Shown piece after piece: positions 25,339-36,678 of a DNA stretch of 64,000 bases (position 1 is its first letter; each line of letters begins with the position of its first letter). The position numbers were made by a program, and so were the translations under genes. Source of the stretch: Ailanthus altissimus (taxonomy: Eukaryota; Streptophyta; Magnoliopsida; Sapindales; Simaroubaceae); assembly GCA_946807835.1 (NCBI GenBank), contig OX327700.1, positions 28,990,001 to 29,054,000 on the forward strand. Reading direction: 5' to 3'. Below the pieces are notes generated by a model. It made no database searches and was not told where the DNA came from. It worked only from the letters and a program-made list of their open reading frames with translations.

Positions 25339-26590
25339 GTAAATTTTTTCTTCCATCTTTATATTCGTTGTATATTTAGATAATCAAAGTACACATCGCT
25401 GAATGAGTTAGGTATTCAGCTTGGATTCTGTGGATAAGTGTAATAAGTTTCTTTCAGCTATGTGTTAAGTATGGACTATTAGCAGAGATGTAGAATAAAA
25501 GCATAAATGATGATTCATGTTACAAAGTCTCAAAGAAGCCAGTGTTTTATCTTGTAATCGTGAAGCAATTGAGAACTGAAATGGGCTTCTTGTATTAATT
25601 ATTTTACCACGCATCTAATCAATAGAATAAGTGATCAGCTAAAGCTAATACAACATCCGGCGTCAAATTTTTATTTTGTGGTTTTAGCAGGCTCATAAGG
25701 CGGCAACAGAATCGTCACATTGATCAGTTTGTCATAAGGACCCTAGTCTAGTCTTTGATCTCTTAGCACAATGTTACACTGCACATTATTTTTGGATATT
25801 CAAATTTGTTAAAATGGTTACAGCATACTTTGTTTGATTTGATGATAAATGGTGTTGTGGTTTTAATAATGTTCTCCCTAACTTTTGGCGAACAAGGCCC
25901 AAGGTCTTTGGGTCTATAAGACCCAAAGACCTTAATCCAAAAGAGCTTAAAGAGGACTTTGATACACGAGACCTAAAAAGAAAAGTATTGGTGCACGAAG
26001 TGTCCTTGAACCAACGATACCTTCTTCGAATTAGTCAGAACAATGGTTGAAATCTGGTTACCTTATACGGTTAGACTACTAAAGGAGAAAAGATGAGTTC
26101 ACATCCTTCAAGTTGACCAAAATAATGGTCAATAGCCGATTACTCTGTTCAATCAGTCTCCCAAAAGAGAACTAAGATCTCTTCAAGCAAGTCAAAGTAA
26201 TGGCAAAGCTCGGCTATCCTACTCGATCAGACTCACCATCATAAGGCCGAACAAAATAATTGTCAAACGTTGACTATCTTATTCGAACAAGCCCCGAACG
26301 AGGAGAGATAATCTCCGCTCATGTTGAGCAGGAGAAGGTCCAAAAACGATCATCGTAAATAGTTAAAACAATTCTTAAAAATGACTTGATTTACAAGAAA
26401 CGTAGAAAGTTGTGAATAAAGTCAAGTTTATTAAGGAAAAATCTCTAAAATAAAAAGATATTCCTAAAAAAAATATAAATTATACTAAGGCAAGTAAGAT
26501 CAAGTGCAATTCTAAGAAAACGCTGATAACAAAATCAAATAGGGTAAGTTTATAAAACATCTATATTAAAAAAAATTTAGAAGTTACGGA
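25339..26590 (+). other. Intron 1 of DUF1218 copy 1 left of the solo LTR; unclassified, with a perfect hairpin
   Basis: No coding signal. From about 25880 the sequence changes character (segments with ACTCGATCAG, CGAACAAG) and may be an older LTR that hosts the solo LTR, because the sequence right of it (28053-28110) has a TATA-like CTATAAAAAGGGG. That parent element is not identified. Confidence 0.4.
25901..25933. repeat. Perfect 14-bp inverted repeat with 5-base loop
   Basis: AAGGTCTTTGGGTC, loop TATAA, then GACCCAAAGACCTT; perfect pairing on reading. Confidence 0.9.
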
Positions 26591-28047
26591 TGATAAGGGC
26601 AAATTTGTCATATATTTTCTCATATTTTTATTATTGATATTTTATTATTTTATGAGAATAGATGGCTATTTATGTGCTTTATTGTTATTTATAGGGACTT
26701 GAACGAAAATTAAAGAAAGAATGCAAAAGGAGCAAAAATAGGGACTAAAATGCAAAGTTTTCAAAATATGAGTCCAGCGCCCCCGCGCCACAACTATTTT
26801 CGCCCCAGCTCTGAAATAGTGATCGAAATAAGAAAAACGACTTGCTTAAGTCGCGTCTAGCGCCCCAGCGCCGAAGAGTCACCGCGCCAGCGACGATCCA
26901 TCGCCCCAGCGCTATCAACATACCGCGCCCGCGGTGAAGCCGTTTTCATGCAGCGCCCCAGCGCCAAGATCCTACCGCTCCAGCGGTGAAGGCTTTTTCA
27001 CGCAGCGCCCCAGCGACAACTGCATAGCGCGCCAGCGGTAGTGCGAGTCCTAGTCCGACGAGAATTGAGATTTTCAAGCTCATATCAATCCCTATAAAAA
27101 GCCACTCGTTCCCAACCTTCAAGAATCATCAAAAGAGACCAGAGAAGAACCTAGAGCAAGAAAAAGAGAACTTAGAGTAGTTCAAGAGCACCAAGAATCC
27201 AGAGCAACATCAATCAAGAGCAATTCGACGTCTACATCGGTTTGCGATTGATTGTATCATGTTTTATTTTTATTTTTATTACTGTGATTCTCTTGTAGCT
27301 ATGAACTAACTTATTTTCTAACTTATTTTCTAGGGTTAATATTTGAACTCAATATGTGCGCTTAAATTGCCATATCTTTTAGTATTTAATAAACTCAGTC
27401 ATTTATTATTTAAATTACTTGTGTTTAATGCTTCAATATATCTGGCCAATATATGGTGAATGAATTGATAATATTATTGATAAACTCGGAAGAGGAATCA
27501 TAATATTTAGACCTAGGTAATTTGATGCATGATTGTAGAGTAACATTCAATGTTGCATATGCAAGTTTCAATTTAGGATAGGAATATACCTAATTGGCAT
27601 GTATGATCAATAAGACCTAATCTTAATGAATCTTAATTTATTACAAATACCATAGGAATATAGGTATTTGATAAACTAAGATATACTTGCATGACCTTGG
27701 AAGAGGCTTGTGAATACATTAGTGTCTTGATCAACAATAAAGACTAAGTGAGTTAAATATTAGAGGATTAATCATTAAAAAGCATATTGAGGGATAATAT
27801 TAATCCTAAGTTTTCTCTACGTTGCTATCTTTAAATCTCATTGCATTGTGTTTTACTTTTATATTTTCTACATTCATTCTTAAATTTTTATTTTTTTGAA
27901 TAATTATTAGGAAGACATAATTTTAATAATTGGTTAATAAGAAGAAATTATCCCTGTGGGTTCGACATCCGACTAATTAGTCTCTTTATTACTTGCATAC
28001 GATAGTGTATACTTGCACTTAATTTATGATATAGAAATATCGCATCA
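26591..28047 (+). mobile_element. Solo LTR (Gypsy, Athila/Tat-like ends) with target duplication ACGGA
   Basis: Begins TGATAAGGGCA, as do the Athila-like LTRs at 47730 and 52749, and ends TATCGCATCA. The pentamer ACGGA stands directly before (26586-26590) and directly after (28048-28052), so the boundaries are exact: a 1457-bp LTR left by recombination between two LTRs. It has a TATA box (CTATAAAAAG) at about 27092 and a GC-rich cassette at 26765-27050. The 3' end near 27960-28020 (TGCATACGATAGTGTATACTTGCACTTA) is related to the end of the 47730 family. Confidence 0.92.
26765..27050 (+). repeat. GC-rich AGCGCC cassette (solo LTR)
   Basis: At least six spaced modules of the type AGCGCCCCAGCGCC, CCGCGCCAGCG and ACCGCTCCAGCGGTGAAG, roughly every 25-45 bases, inside an otherwise AT-rich LTR and just upstream of its TATA box. 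Confidence 0.85.
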
Positions 28048-28615
28048 ACGGATAAAACTTAATTTTCACCCTATAAAAAGGGGAGGAATTTGGCAATAAA
28101 TGACAGAATCATCTATACATTTAGAACTGGTATTAAAACTAAGTTTCTCATAAAAGACATATTTAAATACACGTATTTAGAGCAACTTACTCACTCACTA
28201 TTTACCTTATTTTCTCATTTTTTAGGTCCTTACTAATTTAAGCATTGGAATGCTTATGTAAGAAAAAACTTCAATGTAGCCTCACATTTTATCAGAGGAT
28301 GCTCATTAGATACCAAACAATGGGGAGAGAAGCGTCCTCGTAGTTTCAGTTTTTGGTCTCATTTTTATTGTTCAAACCAAACTTTCTTAAAGAAACAAAT
28401 CTAACTCGTTAACTCTTAAATTATCAAATTTTGGAGCCAACAAATAGTATTATAGTATTAGTTATCTGTACCAATGTCAGGAAGTTCAATAGCTTTTATA
28501 TTAGGGAGATTTCTTTCTTATAGTCTTTCTTCCTTGGGATGCATCTAGAGCTCCAACCATTTTAAATGGAATATGTTTTTTGCAAGTATCCGTCTGACCC
28601 AATAATCACTTTAGG
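28048..28615 (+). other. Intron 1 of DUF1218 copy 1, right of the solo LTR
   Basis: Begins with the ACGGA target copy, then a TATA-like CTATAAAAAGGGG and AT-rich sequence. No gene recognised; may be the right part of an older LTR element. Confidence 0.4.
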
Positions 28616-29148
28616 CTAGCCGTTTGCTGCATCACTTGTGGCATCTACTTTTGTTGGATTATGTTGTTTTTTCTTATCCCTACAAAGGAAAATCTGTTCC
28701 TCTTAATGTGTTGTTCCAAAATACTATATTGATGGTGTCTTTTCATATCATTGCATCAGTAATCTATCCTTGAACATCATTTTACTATTCCATCGATTCT
28801 CTCCATGCGTATCTGTCTCCCAGATAATTTTAATGTTTGCTGGGTGTTGTGTTGAATCAGTTGGCTATCCTTGTTGGGTGAATTTATGTTGCTATAGGCG
28901 ACAATCACTGAGGATCTTCATTTGACTCGCAACATCACATCATGAATTTGAAATGTCCCACGGCCAAGACTGGTCTCTTAGGTGGTGCTTCTTTCATTGC
29001 CCTATCTGCTTCTCTCTTCTGGTTGATTTGTCTAGTCCTGGCAGATAATGCCCAAGAGGACTACTTTGACGAGGAATAGAATCATAAGGATGAATATGGT
29101 CAGGTTCTCACAACAGACTTTGATCCAAAAGATCAGTGCAAGGTTTGA

Positions 29149-30270
29149 AAACACGGCCAAATGAAGTGAGTGAGGAACAAGCACAATATATAAGATTTTG
29201 GTTTTGAATTTGTAGTATACGGTTAACTTGTTTGGATCATCACGGATGAGTCTTATGAATACAGAACTTAATTGTGCTTATACCATGTCATTTGACTTCA
29301 CTTCTCTGTATCTGTACAGTTGGATTTTTGGCAATTTGAAAGATTATTGTAGACAATGTAAAGTATCTGCTATGATCTCCTTCAATGTTTTTGTGATGGA
29401 GATTTTAAAATTTTCTTGTCCTATAGAATTTCAAGCATCAAGTTTGAATAGGGTACAAGGGCAGTTTGATGTATGTAATGATTCAAGATTTTGCCCATTT
29501 ATCTTTCATCATTGGATATGCTCAAAACTGATTCATTAAGGCAGCAAAAAACTTAATATGAGCTCATAATTCCTGAGCCACAAGAATAACAATTGTCCCA
29601 CAAACATTTACAGGCATACTGCATACAGAGATCTTGGCACAAGTAACAAGTAAAAGAACTGGAGAAGCAATACCAAATCACTTTGATGTTTTGAGTCACA
29701 TGTAATAAGAGAGAGAATTCATGGCAGCACGGCAACTATCAGACAACCGAGATAGTAGAAGGTAAAGCACACCATAAAGCTCTAGGATGCATCATTAGCC
29801 TACAGAGATCCCTTAATCCATGAACTATTGGTAATTGTTACGTCAAACGAAATGGCACATTCCAACTGCCGTATGTCATAGCTATCAGTTGCCAGATTTT
29901 TACATGGCTTCACTTCTATAATTTCATTTTCTGTTTGCCTCTTGTATATGTGTTTCGGTTTTGACCTCCGCAGCTCAGGACAATCCTCTCATGTTTCAAG
30001 GGATTCTTTTCTTGCACAATATAAAAAACAAAACAATGATCTTTCGTGGAATTAAAAAAAAAAAGAAAAAGAAAATTTTGATGATATCTATGACGGCCTG
30101 AAACGTGATAAAAGTATTGGGATTATGCTTTGGTTTCTTCATCATCTATTTGGCTTCTAAATGTGTTTTTTTTCTTCTTTTTGTTTGAGATTGCAGCCGG
30201 AGACTCGCATTTTTTGGTTTTAGAATAGAGATACTTTGGGAGGAAGCATGACTTTATTGGAATCAAACAA
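29149..30270. other. Spacer between the two DUF1218 copies
   Basis: Short open frames on both strands have no recognisable domain. The last 100 bases should hold the promoter and leader of copy 2. Nothing else seen. Confidence 0.4.
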
Positions 30271-31133
30271 ATGGCTATCACAGTGGGAGTGCTTGGTGTT
30301 AAATCCTTCATACTTGGGATTGTTGCTGAAAACAAAAAGGTTTCACTGATTACTTCCAGTTCTAGTCTTACATCCTTCAATATTAATTACCAAAAATTTG
30401 TCCTTGTCTTACATCTCTTTATTTCTTTGTTATTATGACATTGTTATTGCAGCCTGCATCAGGAACTGCTGTGGTTTCAGATGGAGTTGTTACTCGCAAG
30501 TATCCATCAGATCCAACGGTTTATTTAGGCTTCTCATCCATCATATCCCTTGCATCTGTGCTGGTCGGTTTTTATGCTGTATTTTATCCTTACAAAGGAA
30601 AATCTGTTCCTCACAATGTTTTCTTCAAAGACACCAAATTCTGTGTTTTTCAACATAATAGTGTGAGTCTATATAATTCTACCCTGCCCTCTCGCTACAT
30701 ACATAATACATGCGTACACAGACATAAATATTGTACTATTAGTGATCACTTCGACTTAATTCATTGTAATATATTCCATTAAAGCTTTTTTTCCCCACTT
30801 GCGTGATGTTGTAAAATCAGGTGGTTGTCCTTGTTTGCTGAAGGGATGTTGTTGTGGTCAACAACCACCGAGCTCATTCACTTGACTCGCAATGAACATC
30901 ACAACATGGAGACAAAGTGCCCCACGTCCAAGACTGGTCTATTTGGCGGTGCAGCCTTTATGGCTCTAAATGCTTCCCTATTCTGGTTGATTTGCCTAAT
31001 GCTTGCCGATAATGCCAGGGACGACTACTTCGGTGAAGAAGATGAAAACCGTAAAGGTGAATATGGTCAGTTTCTCACCCTGATTATGATGCAAATGGGC
31101 AGGGCAGTCCTTGAGAATGTTTCCAGGAAATGA
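30271..31133 (+). pseudogene. DUF1218 membrane protein, tandem copy 2, probably broken by two frameshifts
   Basis: Exon 1 30271-30339, exon 2 30453-30662, exon 3 from 30821, with GT-AG introns in phase 0. Residues show the family pattern: VAENKKPASGT, RKYPSDPTVYLGFSSII, YPYKGKSVP, then HLTRNEHHN, CPTSKTGLFGG and LMLADNARDDYF, with about four hydrophobic segments; a membrane protein of endomembranes or wall formation by family knowledge. Problems: exon 3 starts in phase (VVVLV) but meets TGA at once, and the family frame resumes only after an indel at about 30836. Near 31078 one base is missing relative to copy 1, replacing the usual DYDANGQ-type end with an unrelated tail. The gene could still be transcribed; sequencing error is an alternative. 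Confidence 0.75.
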
Positions 31134-32534
31134 GAATGGAACCAACACATGAGAATGACTTTCATGTGTTAGCTTGCGTGGTATATGAAGCCATCTTGCA
31201 TACTTGGTTTGGAGTAACCAAAAGAAGAGTAGCCAATATACCTGCTGTGCATTGCCCCTATAATACTCTTGTATGTTGCAACCTTTGTATCGGGACACTA
31301 AAATTTGTACGTAAATTTGTAGGGTGTCAGTTTTCCACATTTACATGCATAATCAAGCACTTCATGAGACCAAAAATACCGCCTCTTATGTTCTGTTTGT
31401 CGCCATATAGAGGATGTCCTGTATACCAATAGTTATCAACATTCGATGACACAGATACACAACTTGAGCCCAAAAGCATCCGCATAATGGCATCTGTTCC
31501 CATTGCCGTCGTCTTGTTGATGTGATTCAAACTGCCATCAACTTGAGAGTAAACCAATGAATCTGTTGCAGGCTCTAAAATGGTACTTGAATACTCATTG
31601 ACAATTATTTTATTACCATTTGAACACATTGTGGAAAGTTATAAGGAGGCTGCAGCACAAACTTAACTTCTCAATGATCAATGGCTTCTACATGGTTAGT
31701 TGACTCTTAAAAGTATGCTGATTATCTTCTGCGTTCTTATTTCAAAAATCCCCACAACATCCATACAGCTCCTGATTTGACGAAGCAGTCCAGTGGGCTC
31801 TCATTACCTCCTTCAGACCAAATAATAATCGTAAACATTCCAACTAACATATGCTAATATTCCTTTGTGATCAGGTAAAAGGTAAAAAAATGGTAAATAT
31901 AATTTAGCAGCAAAACATTTTACACCAAAGTGTAGCAAATTGTTACAGAACAACAAGGATGACAAGGTGAGAAAGAGTATAAATTTCCAGCTAGATAGAA
32001 GAGATAGTGCTTCAGAAAAATTTATATCGTGTAATAATGAATACTCATGGGAATTTTAGAGAGAGAAGTCTTTCGGTCTTCTTCCCGCCAAGAAATTAGC
32101 ACAACCCCTGACTTCTGATTAAATTCTTCATGAATGACAGAATTCATCACAGCATTAAAGATTACTTTCAGTCTTCTTCCCAACAACAGTACCCGTCATC
32201 TAAAATGTGACAAAGGAGGTCAAAATTCCTTTTGAAGATTACCAATTTGTGCTCGGCATTATTTCTTAGAGAACAACTAGGACGAATATAATGATCTTCT
32301 CCGGGCTTGACTCAATGATCAGCAGTCACACCTCATCAATGAAGTACTTTTGCTACTCCTTCATTCACTTCAACTCTGTGTTAATACATTTTTTCACTTC
32401 TATAAAGATTTGTCCAGCACCACTAATGAGGAGCAGATCCATTTCACTTATCTTCTATATTCTGTGGATAAAATTTGTACAAAGAAATGAAGCAACTCCA
32501 ATTTGCTATGGTCTATTTGAATCTGATGCAGTGA
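31134..32534. other. Intergenic region between DUF1218 copy 2 and the NiaP-like gene (convergent 3' ends)
   Basis: Contains the 3' flanks of both genes. A 100-codon open frame at 31327-31629 (minus) matches nothing I recognise. No transposon termini seen. Confidence 0.4.
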
Positions 32535-35500
32535 TCACTTTTGACCAGATACAGTATCCCGCAATTTGCAGCCCTTGGTTTCATAAGGGAAGAGCAATAC
32601 ACAGATCCCAGACAGAAAAATAATAATCTCAAACAGAATGATGGCTGCAGCTTGATGACATCCATGAACTAGAGCCACTGCCACAAGAGGGCATACCATT
32701 CCACCAATTCTTCCCACTGAGCTTCCAACTCCAACTCCAGTTGATCTGATTGAGGTTGGGTATATCTACAGTTTAAATACATAAAAGAAATGTTTTTGAA
32801 ATAAAAAAATCTAGTTGAAAACATATAAAGAGATTGCTAAATTAGACATACAAACAAGATGATATAAAATATGATATATGTACAAACTTCAACTAAACAA
32901 AAATTATTTCTTGAATGAAAAGGAAATTCTAAAATGACTTAAAAGCTGTTTCGCAGCTGAAAGACTCTGGGGATGATTATTCCTGTGCTAGGGAGACCAC
33001 CCACTGAAACCATCGCTGGATAAAATTTCATAAACATATATAACTGGTAAATATGGGAAGTTTCTGATATCTAATACAATCTATTTGTTTATATGTCAAT
33101 CAAAGCTCTAAATAATTTGTATATATTTATATCTAATGTCAGTCCTACCTGCTATCAGTTTGAAGTTATTTTCTGCACCTCTTTTGATATAACTTTTAAA
33201 AAGTCCTAGAACATATGTGCATAAAAAAATATTACAAGCATATATACATTTCCAATCAGTTAGTTAATCCTCAAGTTTGGGGCTTCATAAGAAGCCCCCG
33301 TAGCGAGGATTGCAACAACATTTCCAACAGTGGACCTGCATCTGTTCATTCTCTAAACAAATGACTTCTGATAGCCAGGGAAGTTCAACTTCAGAATGAA
33401 AACAACAAATAGGACGATCTAAAACAAATTATTAGGAAAAAGAAACTCATGGATAATCTAGATGCCAATTGAAGAATGGAAATATTGAAATACAATTGCC
33501 TATTGAACTTCTATCTTGCATAGGTGTCAATAGTAAGAGAGTGCAAAGGACTATATGAAGATTCCTATGGTGCAAAAGACTATATGGAGATTCCTTGCCT
33601 TTAGGGATAAGAAATCAACTCGCGATTTACCTCTGGAGCATATATATAAACAACTGTGAAGGTTCCCGTGATGCATATTCGAGCTCCAAAGAGAAGACCT
33701 GTGGTTAAACCCTCAGGCTGATGGAATAGCAAAGGAAGTAGGAATATGCAACAACAGAAGAACATTGCTGACATTGAAAGCTTACGACCAAGTCTATCAA
33801 CAATGGCAGCTGATAAGAGGAGCCCAGGAAACTCTTGAAGCAAATCAATGTTAATAGTTTAGAAGCTACCTTCGAGGTGTGGGAAAAAGCAAAAAAAAAA
33901 ATTCATGTATTAAGACAGATTGTTTAAAACAAGTAGAAAAATTTTACCTGCAAAACTAGTGATGAAAACATCTCCATAGTTAATATTCCGTGATTTTCCA
34001 GATTGCAGTTCATTTGGCACACACTTATTTTGTCCATTGTTCAACTCTGTGGTCAGCAACACAAGCCCATAATATGAAAATGCATTGCCAAAAAATACCA
34101 CCCATAAGAGCAAGGTTGATCTGATTAATTCAGGTGAAAGAAGTGTTAACACTGCAGAAATGCCACCCATGTTAGAATCTGCCAAGTCAGAAGTGGAATG
34201 TTCATTTTTTGTTTCCTTTGCCTCAGAAGTGTAACCTTCAACTTTTTCCATTCCCCTAGGAGTTGTATCGTCCTCATTACTAATTGGTGAAAGCAGATTT
34301 TGGTTCTCTAGCTCATGATCACAATCAGAAACAAGATTGCCAGAAGGTAGATTCATGCCATTAGTTTTCGCTATTTTCTCCAAAACATGTTTTGCCTCTG
34401 CTGTTCTACCTTTCAAGAATAAATATCTTGGTGATTCAGGTGTGAATGAATAGAATAGAAGGAGAAATGAAGAAGGCAGTGCAGACAGTCCAAGTAGCCA
34501 CCTCCAACCCAATCTTGGCATGATAAGCTACAAAGCACAGATCAAAAGGATGACAGTTCCTTTCAAATGAAGTTTTTATCCTGAATATTAGCAGATCTTA
34601 CCATCAAAACTTTTAAAAGTGGAATTTTCCTTTGGCAAGTTAAAAGTGAAACAGTAGATGAAAGGTCAACAGTGCACAATTTTCCAACTTATTATGCAAG
34701 TATAAAATAAAATCTTGGAATGAACAGGCCGTGGTAGATAGCTGGATTCTGACACGTAAGGATGGTCACATAATTTATGACCTGCTAAACTGAGTGCTAA
34801 CCTAACTGCAATGAAATTTTGAACCAGTTAACTGTAGTGGAGGAATGATATTTGGGCCATGTATCAGTCTCACTACATTCCATAAGAGCAGAACATAGAA
34901 GAAACGAAGTAAAAACAAGGACTAATGCACGGAGATTATAGGAAATGTAGGAGACAAAGAACAAAAGAATCTTAGGACCCTTGTATCTTAAATTTCATTT
35001 TGACACAAGAAAAATAAGCTATAGGCAAGAAATAAGGCTTTGGTGTTGAATGGTGCTACATTTACTGCTAGAGACCAGGTCAATAAGTTAGAGGAATAAA
35101 AGGAGTTAAATTTAGAATTTGAATTCAAGTAGTTATCAAGATAAAATAAGTATTTGAATTGTATTTGAGTTCTTTATTTTTTGAGTATTTAAGTTGATGT
35201 AAACTTGATTATTTGATATCAGAATTCTTGAACAACATTTTGAGTTGTTAACAAAGAGTTGTTTTTCTTTCCCTTAAACACTATACTTCCTTATCCTTCT
35301 CAAACCCAACATTTAGATCTATAGGTTGTACAGACAAAAAGTTAACCAAAATAAAAAAGATTTAAGCCAATGAAAAATTTAAAAATCCTAAGGAATCGCA
35401 TCAAAAATATCCACAAAGTAGAAAAAGGAAAACTAAGCATACCCATGCAAGTGCAGCCTCTGAGATTGTCCCAATAGTCCACAGAGCTGAAAAGACAACC

Positions 35501-36678
35501 ATCCAAAAGCCTCTGTTTGGAGCAGGAATGAACTCTAGAAACCAAGACCCCAGTACAGGACCGCCTCCCAAGCCAACACCAACCAAACATCGAAAAATTA
35601 TCAATAAATAATAATTTGGGGCAAAGGCACTCACAAAACCAGCGGCAGATGTGATTATTGCAGTAATGAGGAATCCTTTCCTGCAGGAAGCAAAAACAAC
35701 CAGAGGGGGTAAGAAAAAAGGCAGAATCAAGGGATTCAGACAACTGTAAATCGAGAATTGCAGTCACTACTCTAATAAAGAACTGCATCAAATTAGTATC
35801 ACATAAGATCACAGCAAAAGCTAAGCATAGCTAATAAAGCATGGTGACTCAGTGCCCGTTGATGTTAATTTGATATTTGACTGAAGAATAAAAAACCTTT
35901 TCCTTTTATTTTAGATATGTACAGTCTATATTTAACCAACAGTGGATAAATTTATTGACCAAGCCAGGAAGCGAGGGAATAATACTATCAAGAGATCTCC
36001 TTTGATTCTCTTTCAATGAATGCTGTATTGACCTATTTTTCAAGAACTAACCCATAAGCCTTTTGTACTACTCATTCAAGTCCAATAGGCTTTTAGTCTC
36101 AGAGGTCATATTTTCTAGGCCAAGAAGATAGGAATGAGAAATAGTTTTCTCATCAGGAGTAAAGAGGAAAGATGACTTAAGCAATCAAAATTTAATTGTA
36201 AAATTTCACCATGATTATGAAGCAAAGGAAATATTTTTATTTAGATAAATATACATGCATCCCCTTGAATTAGAATTAATATTAGAAAATATACCACAAA
36301 ACATTCAAGATGAATTTAGAAAAAGCAAAATACTGAATGCTGATTTAGAAAACAAGGTGTTAACAAGCAATGAGAAAAAGATAAAAGCACCCTCCTTCTT
36401 CCATAATTATCTGAAACGATGCCCCATGAATATGCCCCAACTAGCATTCCAGCAAAAACAACACTAGTTATTAGACTCTCTTGATTAGGAGAAAGATCCC
36501 ACAAAGACTGAACTGCAGGTCCTACAAAAGAGAGGAGCATCATTTCCATTGCGTCTGAAATCGAACCCATGCCAGCATAAGCAAGCACACAAGCTTGGAA
36601 CTTCCCAAATCCTATTTTCTCAAGAGCTTCATCAACTGTGTAAGTCAAGTTTTCTTCTTCACCTTCTTCAATTCCCAT
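32535..36678 (-). CDS. NiaP: Major facilitator superfamily nicotinate transporter, NiaP type
   Basis: Five exons: 36678-36391, 35680-35443, 34527-33948, 33833-33631, 32765-32535; about 512 residues, close to the 500 of the Arabidopsis protein. It starts [15 protein letters not shown], then [20 protein letters not shown] and [19 protein letters not shown] (the MFS loop 2-3 motif), [40 protein letters not shown], a hydrophilic central loop of about 80 residues, [35 protein letters not shown] and [20 protein letters not shown]. Twelve membrane helices are expected. NiaP proteins carry nicotinate/nicotinamide-type substrates; I infer the same role. At the exon 1/2 border the visible GT donor (36390) and AG acceptor (35681) are off by one base; an in-frame joint needs GG-AG or GT-GG. 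Either a non-canonical splice, a small insertion or a sequence error. Leader sequence extends to about 37200. Confidence 0.9.

Larger units (their letters stand above)
25270..29148 (+). pseudogene. DUF1218 membrane protein, tandem copy 1, broken
   Basis: Exon 1 (25270-25338) encodes 23 residues ending VIAENKK before a GTAAAT donor and matches copy 2 (IVAENKK) in length and phase. A decayed exon 2 is visible around 28620-28760 (it still shares a run reading CCCTACAAAGGAAAATC with copy 2). Exon 3 remains at about 28856-29148, with stops where copy 2 reads through, including TAG after the DYFDEE residues. Intron 1 is swollen to 3.3 kb by an inserted solo LTR (26591-28047). DUF1218 proteins have four membrane helices and include the wall-lignin modifiers MWL1/2; which subfamily this one belongs to I cannot say. 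Confidence 0.8.

Noticed and set aside
29228..29539. 103-codon open frame after DUF1218 copy 1
   Set aside because: Cys/Phe-rich, no domain, lies in 3' flanking sequence of a pseudogene.
31327..31629. 100-codon minus-strand open frame between DUF1218 copy 2 and NiaP
   Set aside because: No recognisable family, splice sites or partner exons; left as unassigned.
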